Below the pieces are notes generated by a model, which saw nothing but the letters and a program-made list of their open reading frames with translations, was not told where the DNA came from and searched no databases. Positions 1 through 10,745 of a stretch of DNA of 64,000 nucleotides are shown here, piece after piece. The DNA comes from Bolinopsis microptera (lineage: Eukaryota; Ctenophora; Tentaculata; Lobata; Bolinopsidae), in contig NC_087083.1 in NCBI RefSeq assembly GCF_026151205.1, positions 13,142,944 through 13,206,943 on the forward strand, in the 5' to 3' direction. A program made the position numbers and the translations under genes. Each line of letters begins with the position of its first letter. Position 1 is the stretch's first letter.

Positions 1-280
1 ATCATGCACTGCATGCGCTATGAGTCTTTGAATGCCTTTGTCAATAAGTAAATTTGACAACGCTGGCAGAGCGGCGAATACGTGGGGAACTTATTGAAGC
101 TTTTAAGGTGATTAATGGTTTGACTGATTATGGTTCAGACTTGTTCAGACTAAGCAGATCAGGTCTTAATCTGGTTTCATCCAATAGATATAGTACTAAA
201 AGTGTGACAAAGGTCAAGAATATCCAGAAGTCTTTTCTCCCGGAGCGAGTTATTCCATATTAGAACAAACTCCCTCCGCA
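1..280 (+). mobile_element. 3' end of a non-LTR retrotransposon (RT C-terminal tail), degenerate
   Basis: The frame from about 54 to 263 reads LAERRIRGELIEAF, then FKVINGL and, near the end, ERVIPY followed by a stop and NKLP. This is the C-terminal tail usual in CR1/Jockey-type LINE reverse transcriptases, where a Trp normally sits in YWNKLP. The TAG at 261-263 therefore looks like a Trp-to-stop mutation inside the element, not a true end. The 5' part lies outside the window. It is a dead fragment, ended at about 280 by a short foldback. Confidence 0.65.
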
Positions 281-385
281 CAGGAGGGGCAAAGTGCAAA
301 GAAACTGCTAAGTACTAAAAACTGCTGCTCACTGCTGCTCACTGCAGCAGTTAGCAGCAGTTTCTTTGCACTTTGCCCCTCCTGT
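280..385. repeat. Short foldback (inverted repeat) between two LINE fragments
   Basis: Positions 280-309 and about 355-385 are reverse complements of about 30 bp (core GCAAAGTGCAAAGAAACTGC). They enclose a small CTGCTGCTCA-type tandem repeat and lie exactly between one LINE tail and the next LINE fragment. The same core recurs inside the giant foldback near 42.12 kb and 44.20 kb, so the two elements share sequence. Confidence 0.75.
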
Positions 386-409
386 GTCCGGACGTCAAGA
401 ACTGTGTGA

Positions 410-1912
410 CAGTTTGGAATGTTAGGACCTCTACTATTTCTGATTTATATAAATGATATTGTGAGCTCCTCAAGTTTGGCTGAATTCGTCCTGTTTGCTG
501 ATGATACAAATATTTTTGTGATAGGTCGTTCAGCACAGGAAGCTTTTGAAAAAGCTAATCATGTAATGAAACAAGTCAGTAACTATATGGAGTCTAATAA
601 GTTACATATAAATGCAGGGAAAAGTTGTTATATGCATTTTCAGCCAGGTTTGTCAAGAGCAACACAGACCTGTGCCAGAACACGGCCCTTTAACAGGAAT
701 CTAACGATTTCAATAGATGGCAAAAAGCTAGAAAAAGTTCAATGTACAAAGTTTCTTGGGGTGATAATAGACGAACAGCTATGTTGGGAACCACATCTTA
801 ATCATTTATCTTTAAAGCTAAACTCCAGTATTGTATCGATTAAGAGAATTTGCAAATTCTTTCCCAAATCTGAATATTTGAAACTATACAATGCTCTTTT
901 TATGTCACATCTTAGCTATTGTATAAGTTGCTGGGGTGGGATCCCTAAACATAAGCTGAATAAAATCTTTGCAATTCAAAAACGATGTATAAGACTGCTA
1001 TTTGGTAACATTCCCAATTTTGATCATAAAGAATGCTACTTAACCTGTGCACGTTCAAGAACTTATAACGAACATATGGCTAGCAAGAACTACTGTCTTG
1101 AACACACTAAACCGCTATTCACTGAGCAGAAAATTATCAACCTGGAGAATCTGCACATGTACCATACATTTATGGAACTATTCAAAATTCTTAAATCTGA
1201 TGTCCCCCAGCCGATTAAAGATCTTTTCAAGTTCTGTCCTAGAAATGAAAAACTTCGTCTGATTGTCCCATTACTGAGGTTAGATATCTCCCAACAGAAC
1301 TTTTTGTACACCTCTACGAAAATTTGGAATGATCTCATCCCCTATGTATTCGAAATATGTGATGCTAATGAAGATTGGATAATAATCCCGGGTTCTTCCA
1401 AAAATTCAGACTTATCAGCCTGGCCTCGTCAGGTATTATTAAATCTAACCTTAAAAAGCTCTTGCTATCCCTCCAAAATCTAGGTGACCCTAATATATGG
1501 TAACTAATCTATATTATATCTCAAATTCTACATCCGGTATGGCTCTGCACACATGATATCTCTCTGCCATGAAACATGGCTAACCTTTCAAACTATGATT
1601 TAAAACATAAACCTAAACTAAAACTCAACTGGGCATTCCTATGTCACCAAACTAGACCAATAAGCAATTTTAGCTTAAATAATTATATTTTTCTATATTT
1701 GTATAATAAGTATATTGACGTAGTGGATGGTTGAGGGGGTTTTAAGCACAGGTCACTCTCAAATCCTAAAGATAAGCAGTGGCCTTCGGCACTTGAAACC
1801 TCTTCAAACCTCCCCTGATTTATTTAAGTAAAACAAAATTTTTAAGTAAAACAAAATTTAAATTTTATCGCCATTACAATGAATAATGATATTGATTGAT
1901 TGAAATAAATTT
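410..1912 (+). mobile_element. 5'-truncated non-LTR retrotransposon with reverse transcriptase C-terminal half
   Basis: An open frame from 419 to 1483 (354 aa) begins inside the RT fold. MLGPLLFLIYINDI is the end of the GVPQGSVLGPLLF block, and LFADDT is the catalytic F/YADD box. FLGVIIDEQL and HLSYCISCWGG are typical RT thumb and connection motifs. The frame just upstream (near 407) is closed, so the copy is 5'-truncated, as target-primed insertions often are. The 3' UTR runs to about 1912 with TTGATTGATTGAA-like sequence before AAATAAA. No endonuclease domain is present. It resembles the CR1/L2/Jockey group; the exact clade cannot be set here. Confidence 0.85.
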
Positions 1913-2690
1913 TCGTGCACATACAGAATGAATGGTTAATAATTTAATATATATGTAGACCAAGCTCTGTGCACGGGATGCTTCCTGGAAGAATCCAGTT
2001 CTTTTAGCGGGGCACCCTACCTAAAGCCAAATTGAGATATAATAATCATATTCCTAGGGAAATAATCAGAAATCGAATACCAATCAAATAATATGATATA
2101 TAGGAGTAGTAACCATATTTACTATGCAAAATGCCCCAACCTCATAGTGTAAATTTATATAAAATTCAAATTCCATACCACCACTAAACCCCAACAGTCA
2201 ACACAACAGCCCAAGCAAAATTAAATAACTTCTTATATACTTGTCATACTACAAATTAATTAAACATTTGAAATCTGTTAACCAGAGAATAAATTTCTAA
2301 ACCTAATGCAAGTGAAATAATTTAGATGCAATAATGAATGCCTAATATGAGTATCATCTGTCAATGTCCTTGTAGAACAGTCTGTACAAGAGATATGAGT
2401 AACTAATATTTTTTTTTTTTATCAATAAACTTTCAAATTGTTACACAAATACATCATTTTATTTCAAAGAAAATATCGCCGAATGACCTTACATGCCTTG
2501 ACAAGTGACCGAGTGTAAACAAAATAAGGGACACCGAAACACCAGTTGACCAGTAAACTGATCATAGCAATTACATCGGGCCCTAAATGCACCTATAAGT
2601 GAAGCGATGCTGCAACCAAGGCATGCTAGGTTTATTCCATTGAACTAATAAGGTTACAGCCTAAAATATAAATATAATAAATAACAATGT
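1913..2690. other. AT-rich intergenic sequence, no gene seen
   Basis: The stretch is low-complexity AT-rich sequence with a poly-T run near 2410. I see no coding frame, RNA gene or clear inverted repeat. Confidence 0.5.
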
Positions 2691-3900
2691 ACCATAAATC
2701 ATAATTATAAACACACTTTATTTAACATATTTTATTAATTATACTTCATATCAATTTATATTTAGACAATATAGTTACATTAAGGTAAATTGTTTAACTG
2801 TCAGAGGATGTTATATGGTCGTTTAGAACTGTCCAGAGGTACTTAATTAAATGGGTTTTAAACACGGATGGCCTTGAGATTTCCCTTAATTCATAAGGGA
2901 GTTTATTCCAAAGAATGTGTGCTCTGTAAAAGTAAGACTTAGATATGCCTGAACATCTGGTCTGGCTTGACGTAAGGTTTTGTGGAACTTGAGGAGAAAT
3001 GTCACTAATCATACTGAGATCGTCTAGATGTGATCGCCTTAACCTACTTCCCATGAAACGTCGTAAGTAAGGTGGAAATGTCACAACTGACATGTCATAA
3101 AAAATATTATGAAAATATAATATATCCTTGTAATCAAACCTTACCGAGAGTGGAAGGATATTTAGTTCCTTACACGCTATGAAATACCTTTTTTTGTCCC
3201 TAAGGCTCAAGTAAATATCATTAAGGATCCACTTGATACCTCTTTTTTGTATCGATTCAAGTTTCTCCACCGAGGTTTCTGAATGAGGCCGCCAGACAAT
3301 TGTGCAGTGTTCGAAATGACTTCTAACCTGAGATAGATAGAAGGCCCGACGTTTTTTAGTGTTCTTGGTGAAGTAACATGTTCTTTTTAGAAGGCCTAAC
3401 CTCTGACTAGCCTTAGAGTATATCATATCACAGTGATGTGACCAATCTAACTTACTATTGATATGTACTCCAAGATCTTTTTCAATGTCTGTGTATTCGA
3501 TAGCCGTTTCATTCATTGAGTACACAAAATTAACACTACGATTCATAGAATATGCTCGGGTAATAGAAAGAACGTGACTTTTTGAAGGGTGAAACACCAT
3601 CTTATTATGATGAGCCCAATTTTGAAGACTGTTAATATCCCGCTGGAGCAGCCAATGGTCATCCTGGGACGTGATTCTACGCCATATTTTTGTATCATCA
3701 GCATACATGGTTATATTTGTTTCCGGTGACAAATCCTCTGTAATGTCATTAAGAAAAAGTATAAATAAAGTAGGCCCTAAAATTGAGCCCTGGGGTACAC
3801 CTGATCTAACCTGACAGGGAGCAGACATTTTATTTCCAATGACAACCCTTTGGTATCTGAAGGAAAAAAAACAGGAAGTTGTCGTCTGTTGGAAAATAAA
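2690..3900 (-). mobile_element. 5'-truncated CR1/Jockey-like LINE, reverse transcriptase fragment
   Basis: The minus-strand frame 2794-3939 shows GVPQGSILGPTLF (RT block 4), then MYADDTKIW (catalytic YADD), KDLGVHINSKLDW, SHFEHCTIVWRP and LWNKLPYELR. These occur in the order expected for the palm, thumb and C-terminal tail of a non-LTR RT. Homology begins near RYQRVVIGNK; the first 20-25 residues of the open frame are probably host sequence. The intact YADD and long open frame suggest a fairly young copy, but the endonuclease and the 5' half of the RT are missing, so it is not autonomous. It belongs to a different family from the copy at 410-1912. Confidence 0.88.
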
Positions 3901-3939
3901 TAAAATATCTAGTATATAAATTAGAATATAAAATAACAT

Positions 3940-6140
3940 TCGGTCAATGTGTCGTCAATATCATAATAAATATAAGTAGACATCCGATAATAAACTTTTT
4001 ACATCCAGTACAACCCAAGATGTCAGCCGACGCGACTTACAAAAATAAAAAAAGCTAGCATGTTATGTTCATTGTTCATAGTTTTTCTAACGAGCATACT
4101 TAGCACTTAGGCTGTACGGAAATAGCTTTAATTCTACGTCATATTAAAAACGTTACATCATTTTTGAGATACAAAAATAAATTTTAAAATAAATAACTCT
4201 TTTGCTGCTTAGGCGCGGCACCGCGCTTGACCCACATGCTATACAGTGTGTAGCAACACATCGCTGAAAACAGAAGATGAGGGAGCTATAACATATAAGC
4301 GGTGCGCCGCGCCTAAACCTAAAACCATAATGCTCGACAAGGAAGCCGACCCTACTTATTTGTCAGGCTGACCCACCTGATAACCATAATACAAGATCAA
4401 CCAAAATTTTTAACATGATTACTCCAAAAATTAGAATGGATGACTTTACCATGAGTGTGATGTGTTTGCGGGGAAAGCTAAAACGTGCACTATTAAATAA
4501 TCAACACAGCCACGCCCCGCTTGATTGGACAATCAAAGATTTTGACTGCAACAATATTGTCTTCGAAAGATCACTACTTGCTGGTCACACACATGTCAGC
4601 GAAATTCCCCTAGTCTAGTGTTTTCCAAGTCTTGTTCTGTGAGTAAAGTATGTGTGAGAAAGTCTTTAATAAAATAAAATGAATGTATATTTTTGAATTT
4701 TTAACATTTAATTTGATAATGCAGTATAAAGAAATTTTTAATTAGCACTGTATAGTTTAAGATATTTATATTAGCTTATTATAACCATTGATACAACGAC
4801 CATAATTTTTCAACAGCTCTCCAATATCCATTTTAAAGTTGCATCTTATATCCTCAAACTACACAATTTAAACTTAGGCATATATATAGTGTAGACTTTC
4901 TGTCACAACAAGACTGTAACCCATAGTAACAAACACAAACAGAACCCCTAACGTCTGCTAACAATTTTCTTCTGATCCTCATATGAGCCCTGTCTCTAAA
5001 AACTCAACTGAACTAGCGTTTTGGTGTGTGCAAAAGCTTTCAGGCACGCACATTACCTGCCCCGTTAGTTGCCTGTCCCTTCAAAATCAAACTAACAGTC
5101 AAGGACAAAAAGTCATACACCAAATGAGCATTATATTTTTATAAATTGTTTTACATCTCTTTACTCTGTAAAATGTGCTAAAAATTAAATTTCTTGTTTC
5201 ATTCATAAACTTTAAATATTGTCAAGATATTAAACGAGTTTTGCAAAATAATATAGCATGCTGACTTCGTAGGATATTACAATTATACTAGTGCCAGTTC
5301 CAAATGTGAGTCAGCGCTTCAACCAAAAGCAGTTGGCAAAAGGAGCCAGTTGCCTGCAAGATCAGTTAAACAAAAATTTCAGTTAAACAAAAATTTCAAT
5401 TTTATGCCATTTATTACAGATTAAACAAGTTTACAATAAATCAATTTGATATTTAACGGAATCCTAATTCAATGTGCAGTATGGTTGTCACTCTTTAAAT
5501 AGATTAGATATAGGTTGACGGGGCAAAGAGCTTTACTAGCACCCGATTTACCACTTTTGGAGCACAAACTCAAACCTAAAACCGGCCAAGCACAAAGATA
5601 TGTTATCGCCACGATTGGGTGGATTGATTCCCAGAATATTTATCAGCACGCGGCACTAATAATATGAAGTTCATTATCGAATTTTAGATATGCCCTGGAT
5701 CGTTTAACACATATATAAAAGGTTATTAATGTTTGGTTGGTATAAATCGATATTAATCAATTATTTAAAATAGTATTTGTGTTTGTTATTATTAACTATT
5801 GAGTTGCGTTCGATTTAAATAGTAAAACACTACTACAATACATTTCACAAAACAAAACGACGGGGACACAGAAAGGAGAAGGACAACACATCACACGGAC
5901 GGAAACTGCTGCTGTTGACAAGTATCTGATTATATTAATTATGGGTCTCTTGTTCATTAAAATAAGTGTGATCATACTTATTTATTATTGATATTGTTTA
6001 TTTATTATTGATATTGTTTGATTGTGCCGTAAAAATAAATATTTGTTTTATTAAATAAATATTTGTTTTATTAATGTTTCTAATGAAGTTTTAGTAAGAA
6101 TTGAAGGAGCCAGTTATGTCAGTAATAAAGAGAAACAAAA
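3940..6140. other. Intergenic, AT-rich, no supported gene
   Basis: A 67-codon frame at 4415-4618 has no recognisable motif and I do not call it. Around 4200-4320 there is a GC-rich patch with partly complementary ends (GGCGCGGC and GCGCCGCGCC), possibly the remains of a small inverted-repeat element. The rest is AT-rich. Confidence 0.4.
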
Positions 6141-6145
6141 CAATT

Positions 6146-6225
6146 ATCTTTGGTTCCATCCTTATAAGGATGGAACCAAAGATAAAACGTTTCTTTGCCA
6201 CATAAATGTGGCAAAGAAACGTTTT
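6146..6225. repeat. Two abutting palindromes (38 bp and 42 bp)
   Basis: Positions 6146-6183 form a perfect 38-bp palindrome (half-site ATCTTTGGTTCCATCCTTA). Immediately next to it, 6184-6225 is a 42-bp palindrome with 20-bp arms (AAAACGTTTCTTTGCCACAT) and a 2-nt centre. No base separates them. Both could extrude as cruciforms or fold as RNA hairpins. Confidence 0.9.
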
Positions 6226-6398
6226 ATAAATCTTTATTCCACTGGGAAGTTTTTAAAATAGGATAATGTTTTTGATAAAATTGTTTTTAAATATTGTATT
6301 TGATAAATAATTAATGTTGGTGGGGAAATATTTATTATATATTTTTTCACACAGTGCAATGATATTTTGTAGACATGTGTGATGATGTGATGTCATAC

Positions 6399-7535
6399 AT
6401 TTTACTTACTTACTTACTTACTTACTTAAATTTGTAGTAGTAGTAGTAAATCTTTCAAAGTACGAAATATCTCTTTAAAAGAGCATCCTAGGCACCTTAT
6501 AGATATCAAAACGCATAAAAAAGAAAACAAAAAACATCAACCATCTTCTAACTTCTTCCACTCCTCCCTATCTAAAGCTAAAAATCTAAGGTCTTCGAAA
6601 TCAGTCAAATTCTTAAGTCTAATATCAAGATTTCTACTAGTCAAGTCTTTTCTAATAACATCTAATAAGTTTAAACATGGTCTACCCCGTCTCCCTTCCA
6701 AAAAAATATCAGAATTTATAGCAAATAACATAGAGGTGTATGCTGGTGAGTCTTCCTGTCCTCTTAAGATATGTCCTAACATTCTCCATCGAAACTTAGA
6801 GACTCTCACAGACAAGGGAGTGACATAACAACGAGCATAGAGTGCCTCATTAGAAATAACCCCAGTAGGCCATCAGATGTTGAGGATTCTTCGGAGGTGT
6901 TTGCGATGAGCAATATCAAGTTCATTCAACGAAGCTAGTGGTGCAGCCCAGGAGTTGCAGTTGTAGAGTAGAATAGAGACTACTTGTGCCTCGTAGATTT
7001 TGATCTTCCTTTGGACTGAAATCTTGCTCTTCATCCAAACTTTCTGAAATTTACTAAAGGCAACATTACCAAGGAATATTCGATTCTTGATATCCGTAAC
7101 AGTGCACATCAACGATCCTAAAGTTTTGTTAGAGCGCCACTCTTCATCACCTCTATACACTTTTCCAACAATCACCTTGCGTTTAACAGTGGGTTTAGGA
7201 TCTGCTAAATAAAAATGGACAAATTCAGTCTTGGAAGAATTGATGTGAAGGTCCCACTGCTGGAATATATCTTTAGCGATAGGAAGCATTTCTTTGAGTG
7301 GAGCAAGTTCAGTGTTATTAAAGTCAATATCATCAGAGTATCCTGTTTCGAGTGGCATGAATTCTTCTGAGATAGGAGGATTAGGGATTGGATGATTCAC
7401 TGGGTAAGGTGTTGATGATACTTGGGAGAGTACAGATCTGAGGTGAATAAGTGCAGCGGCTTCAACAACAGTAAATAGACTTAAATTTGTCACTAAGTAA
7501 ATTACTGAATTTGCTGGCAATGTTTTTTGATTCAT
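6399..7535 (-). mobile_element. Non-LTR retrotransposon remnant (RT C-terminal half) with a (TAAG)n tail
   Basis: Two minus-strand frames, 6873-7535 and 6537-6815, are in phase and separated by a single TGA. Read together they give YSDDIDF (a decayed YADD), LHINSSKTEFV, KTLGSLM, LLYNCNSWA, HLRRILNI, stop, then FRWRMLGHILRG and GRRGRPCLN, the standard C-terminal series of this LINE type. The forward TTAC repeats at about 6402-6427 are the TAAG repeat tail at its 3' end. The copy is 5'-truncated and has at least one nonsense mutation. Confidence 0.8.
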
Positions 7536-7698
7536 TTATTAATTAATTAATTGTTATAATTTAGTATTTGAATTGATTCATGGCTTTTAGGGAGGTATCG
7601 AATATAAATCCATGCCATTGTCCTTTATTATACTAATATTCACTCTTAAGACTTAATTACATTTTAGCATAACCACAATTGTGACTGAATTAGACAGA

Positions 7699-8286
7699 AT
7701 GAAACTCAATAGAAGTACCATGATCCTTGGTGAAACCATTTCTCTTGTTCCGTATTGTAAACATCATGTTGAAAAGTATCATATGTGGATGCAAGACAAA
7801 GATCTACAGCTTCTTACTGCTTCTGAACCCCTATCACTGAGCGAAGAATACCAAATGCAATTATCATGGCAAACGGATGAAGACAAGTTAACTTTTGTTG
7901 CCATCAGTGGTAGCTCAATTCCCCAAACTGTGGAAGAAGAAGTTTCCAGGATGATTGGTGACATCAATTTGTTTTTTATATTCTCGCCAGACATTGCTGA
8001 AATCAATATGATGGTGGCTGAAAATAAATTTAGAAGAGGTGGGTATGGTACGGAAATACTTAACTTGATGATGAGCTATGCTGTAGATCAACTGAACATT
8101 ACTAAATTTTCTGCAAAAATAACTAATTCTAATCGACCAAGCATGAATTTTTTCCAAAAGAACACATTTAGCTTGGAATCTGTTTGCGAAGTTTTTCAAG
8201 AAACTAATTTCGAACTCCCTGCCACTGAGGTAACATCATTCAAATATAGACAAATTGTATACCCATTTTATCAGCCAGAAATTTAA
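7699..8286 (+). CDS. NAT9: N-acetyltransferase 9 (GNAT family)
   Basis: This single-exon gene codes for 195 aa. The start MKLNRSTMILG matches the family start (MRLNQNTLLLG), which is why ATG 7699 is chosen over the open frame further upstream. Diagnostic segments follow in order: VPYCKHHVEKYHMWM, LTASEPLSLSEEYQMQ, SWQTDEDKLTF, MIGDINLF, EINMMVAE, the acetyl-CoA loop RRGGYGTEIL (Q/RxxGxG/A type), NRPSMNFFQK and VFQETNF. NAT9 is a conserved GNAT protein reported to act on microtubules or tubulin; the role here is by homology. Length fits the human protein (about 207 aa). It is flanked on both sides by LINE remnants, with one starting about 50 bp after its stop, yet the frame is intact. Confidence 0.93.
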   Translation: MKLNRSTMILGETISLVPYCKHHVEKYHMWMQDKDLQLLTASEPLSLSEEYQMQLSWQTDEDKLTFVAISGSSIPQTVEEEVSRMIGDINLFFIFSPDIAEINMMVAENKFRRGGYGTEILNLMMSYAVDQLNITKFSAKITNSNRPSMNFFQKNTFSLESVCEVFQETNFELPATEVTSFKYRQIVYPFYQPEI

Positions 8287-8755
8287 ATCTTTTATTTAAC
8301 CCATTTAACATGATATTATTTGTATTTAAAACCTCCCATATCTAAGTTACCTATCTAACAGACAGCAGTACGTTTTAGTTTTAGGTGAGGGATCTGATAA
8401 ACTACCTGTTATTTGTGGAGTACCACAATGTAGTGTTTTAGGACCGCTACTGTTTATAATTTATATAAACTAGCAGGAACCCGTCTAACCCTAAAATGGT
8501 GTCAAGACTGAAGAGACTAAAACAATTATTACCTATTTAATTCGCGTTTTTGACACCACTTGGGGTACCAAATTTTGGGCTCTAAAACTCCTATTTCTTG
8601 GCCTATTTTTTATTTTTTCATGCTGATTTCGAGGCCATTAAAGCATTTGACCCAGTCAAAAAAGATTCAGTTGTATATCTTTGACGGTTTTTGAAGAAAT
8701 TCGCGTTAAAGTTGATGCCGTGGTGTCAGTAAAATGGCAAAGATTAATATATATA

Positions 8756-10246
8756 CAGGGTGGCCCATAAGTGACTACCCACACGCAACCTCTTAATAAC
8801 TCACGTAATTCGTCTCCAAATTGCACCAAAATTTCAGAGATTATAGATATGGGTCAAACTTAGATTTCCTGAAAGTTTCGTAAGCCACGCCCAATTACAG
8901 TGGGCGTGGCGTGACACTCCCTCTTTTTCACTATTGTCATCATAAAATGAGAACGCTTTAAGCTAAGAACTCAAATTTTTTTGCACACATTTGGCTTGAT
9001 AATTGAAAACTTTTCCAAAAGTTTCAAGTTCATTGGTTAAAATATGGCTGAGTTATGACCATTTTAAAATCCATCGGATATGTGATCCGAGCACTCAGTC
9101 AGTGATATTTGCACTCAATTAGTGATCTCGTCACCCAATCTGATCAAGAGTAAGGCGTTAGCGTGTATTAATGAGGTTCATTAGGCTTTGATTGGATACC
9201 GATGATGACTTTGCTAGAAAGGAAAACACACATTTTTAGGATTAATCAAAGTATGGATCCACATTCTGCTTCGACAGGAATGTGTTGGCGAAATCTATCC
9301 TCGATTGGAAATCACGGTCCAAAAGTTTGTGTTTCTTTGTGATTCGGTAGGCCCGGTTAGAAAGGTCTTGCTTTAGCATTCGCTGAATGGTTGTTCTGCT
9401 GATGTCTAAGGCAGGAGCTCGTTTCCGGGTTGTGTCCATCACGTCACCAACAACCATCGTGATGTTTTCTACAGTCCTCGAAGTTCGTCTTCTGCCGACT
9501 CTTCGCCGATCGTGTGCAGAAAACGTAAACTTGATCTTGTGATGAATGTCAAAGCAGCTTTTCCGGCAAGGGGGTGGTCGGTTGAATTTCATCTGAAATT
9601 GTCGTTTAATCTGAGGGTAGAACACCCCATTTTCTTTCTTCAGGTAGACGAACAATCGTTGTACTGCAGTAAAGGGAGGATAGTGAACCATTTTCGATGA
9701 TTCAATGGATGGTTCATTCCTTTTTATTGATTGTAAGGAACCTGTGACTAGCAGGGCTAACAAGCCCTTAAATGGTGACACCACCATAAATTCGTGTGAT
9801 AGCGTTTTAGGTGCTGTCAGCTGTATAGGCTGGCCCACATGCAACCAATCAAGCGGTGCATGTGAGCCAAATAGGCCATTAACCAAGTGACGAGATCACT
9901 GACTGAGTGCTCGGATCACGTATCCGATGAGTTTTGAAATGGTCATAACTCAGCCATATTTTAACCAATGAACTTGAAACTTTGGGAAAAGTTTTCAATT
10001 ATCAAGCCAAAATGTGTGCAAAAAAATTTGAGTTCTTAGCTTAAAGCGTTCTCATTTTATGAAGACAATAGTGAAAAAGAGGGAGTGTCACGCCACGCCC
10101 ACTGTAATTGGGCGTGGCTTACGAAACTTTCAGGAAATCTAAGTTTGACCCATATCTATAATCTCTGAAATTTTGGTGCAATTTGGAGACGAATTACGTG
10201 AGTTATTAAGAGGTTGCGTGTGGGTAGTCACTTATGGGCCACCCTG
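8756..10246 (-). mobile_element. Mariner/Tc1-type element with about 370-bp terminal inverted repeats, copy 1
   Basis: The ends are CAGGGTGGCCCATAAGTGAC and its reverse complement, flanked by TA, the target site of the IS630-Tc1-mariner group. The inverted repeats are unusually long (8756-9133 and 9889-10246). The left one carries an extra 20-bp duplication in the region of the ACTCAGTCAGTGAT motif. Between them is only the N-terminal half of a transposase on the minus strand. The catalytic DDE domain is missing, so the copy is non-autonomous. Confidence 0.9.
9242..9691 (-). pseudogene. Transposase N-terminal fragment (DUF4817-type HTH), mariner copy 1
   Basis: The fragment starts MVHYPPFTAVQRLFVYL, followed by KRQFQMKFNRPPPCRK, the helix-turn-helix seen in a widespread mariner-like transposase family (DUF4817 type). 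GRRRTSRTVENI and ISRTTIQRMLKQDL, the second HTH, come next. It ends at IDFANTFLSKQN, just where the catalytic domain should begin, after 149 aa; full transposases are about 2-3 times longer. The open frame extends upstream to 9886, but MVHYPP is the start shared with copy 2. No DDE residues remain, so it cannot cut DNA. Confidence 0.82.
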
Positions 10247-10745
10247 TATATATATCGTCTCGCTTTATATATAGTAAGATGATATCTATCTAGTATCTTT
10301 GTTTCACACAATATAATAGAGCATAAGTTTTGTGGTTTATCTACTGGGCTTAGAGTTTGTGTTTAAGCTACCAAATTTTATTATTATTATTATAACTTAT
10401 CAGACCTAGGAAAATTTATACTTTTCGCTGATGACACCAATATATCGACAAATCGATAAGTCGACAAATCTGTCCAGAATCTCTACCAAAAAGCAAATAC
10501 TATAATGAATTCTGTTTACAATTATATGAAATGTTGTACTTCAAGTTTTGTTTTACTTAATATTTTCATTATCAATTGCATGTTTAAATGATGCCCAATG
10601 CCCAATTAAACATACAAGTTAGGGAAATACATTATATGCTGTAATGGATGAGTCCAGATCATTGAATTATCATCAGAAAATACGATGTTTGTTATCTATT
10701 TATTTGTAGGCATTTTCAATCAAGCCATTTGTTTCAGGACTTTAG

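Larger units (their letters stand above)
8470..10392. mobile_element. Insertion element (possibly Helitron-like) carrying a mariner
   Basis: The insert begins CTAGCAGGAACCCGTC directly after an A and leaves no target duplication. An almost identical start, also after an A, occurs at 32237. On the minus strand this reads as a CTAG end followed by T, the pattern of a Helitron 3' end. I do not see the expected hairpin or a TC 5' end, so the class is uncertain. The mariner-type element 8756-10246 sits within it. Confidence 0.4.
8338..10545 (+). mobile_element. LINE reverse transcriptase fragment split by a nested insertion
   Basis: Positions 8338-8469 encode YLSYLSNRQQYVL, then ICGVPQCSVLGPLLF and IIYI. 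Coding resumes at 10393 with NLSDLGKFILFADDTNI and later NSVYNYMKC. Joining 8469 directly to 10393 restores the frame exactly (IIYIN then NLSD), so 8470-10392 is a clean insertion into an older LINE. The RT is truncated at both ends and has CS for GS in block 4. Confidence 0.8.

Noticed and set aside
4415..4618. 67-aa plus-strand frame
   Set aside because: No motif, neighbouring exons or splice signals; length is expected by chance.
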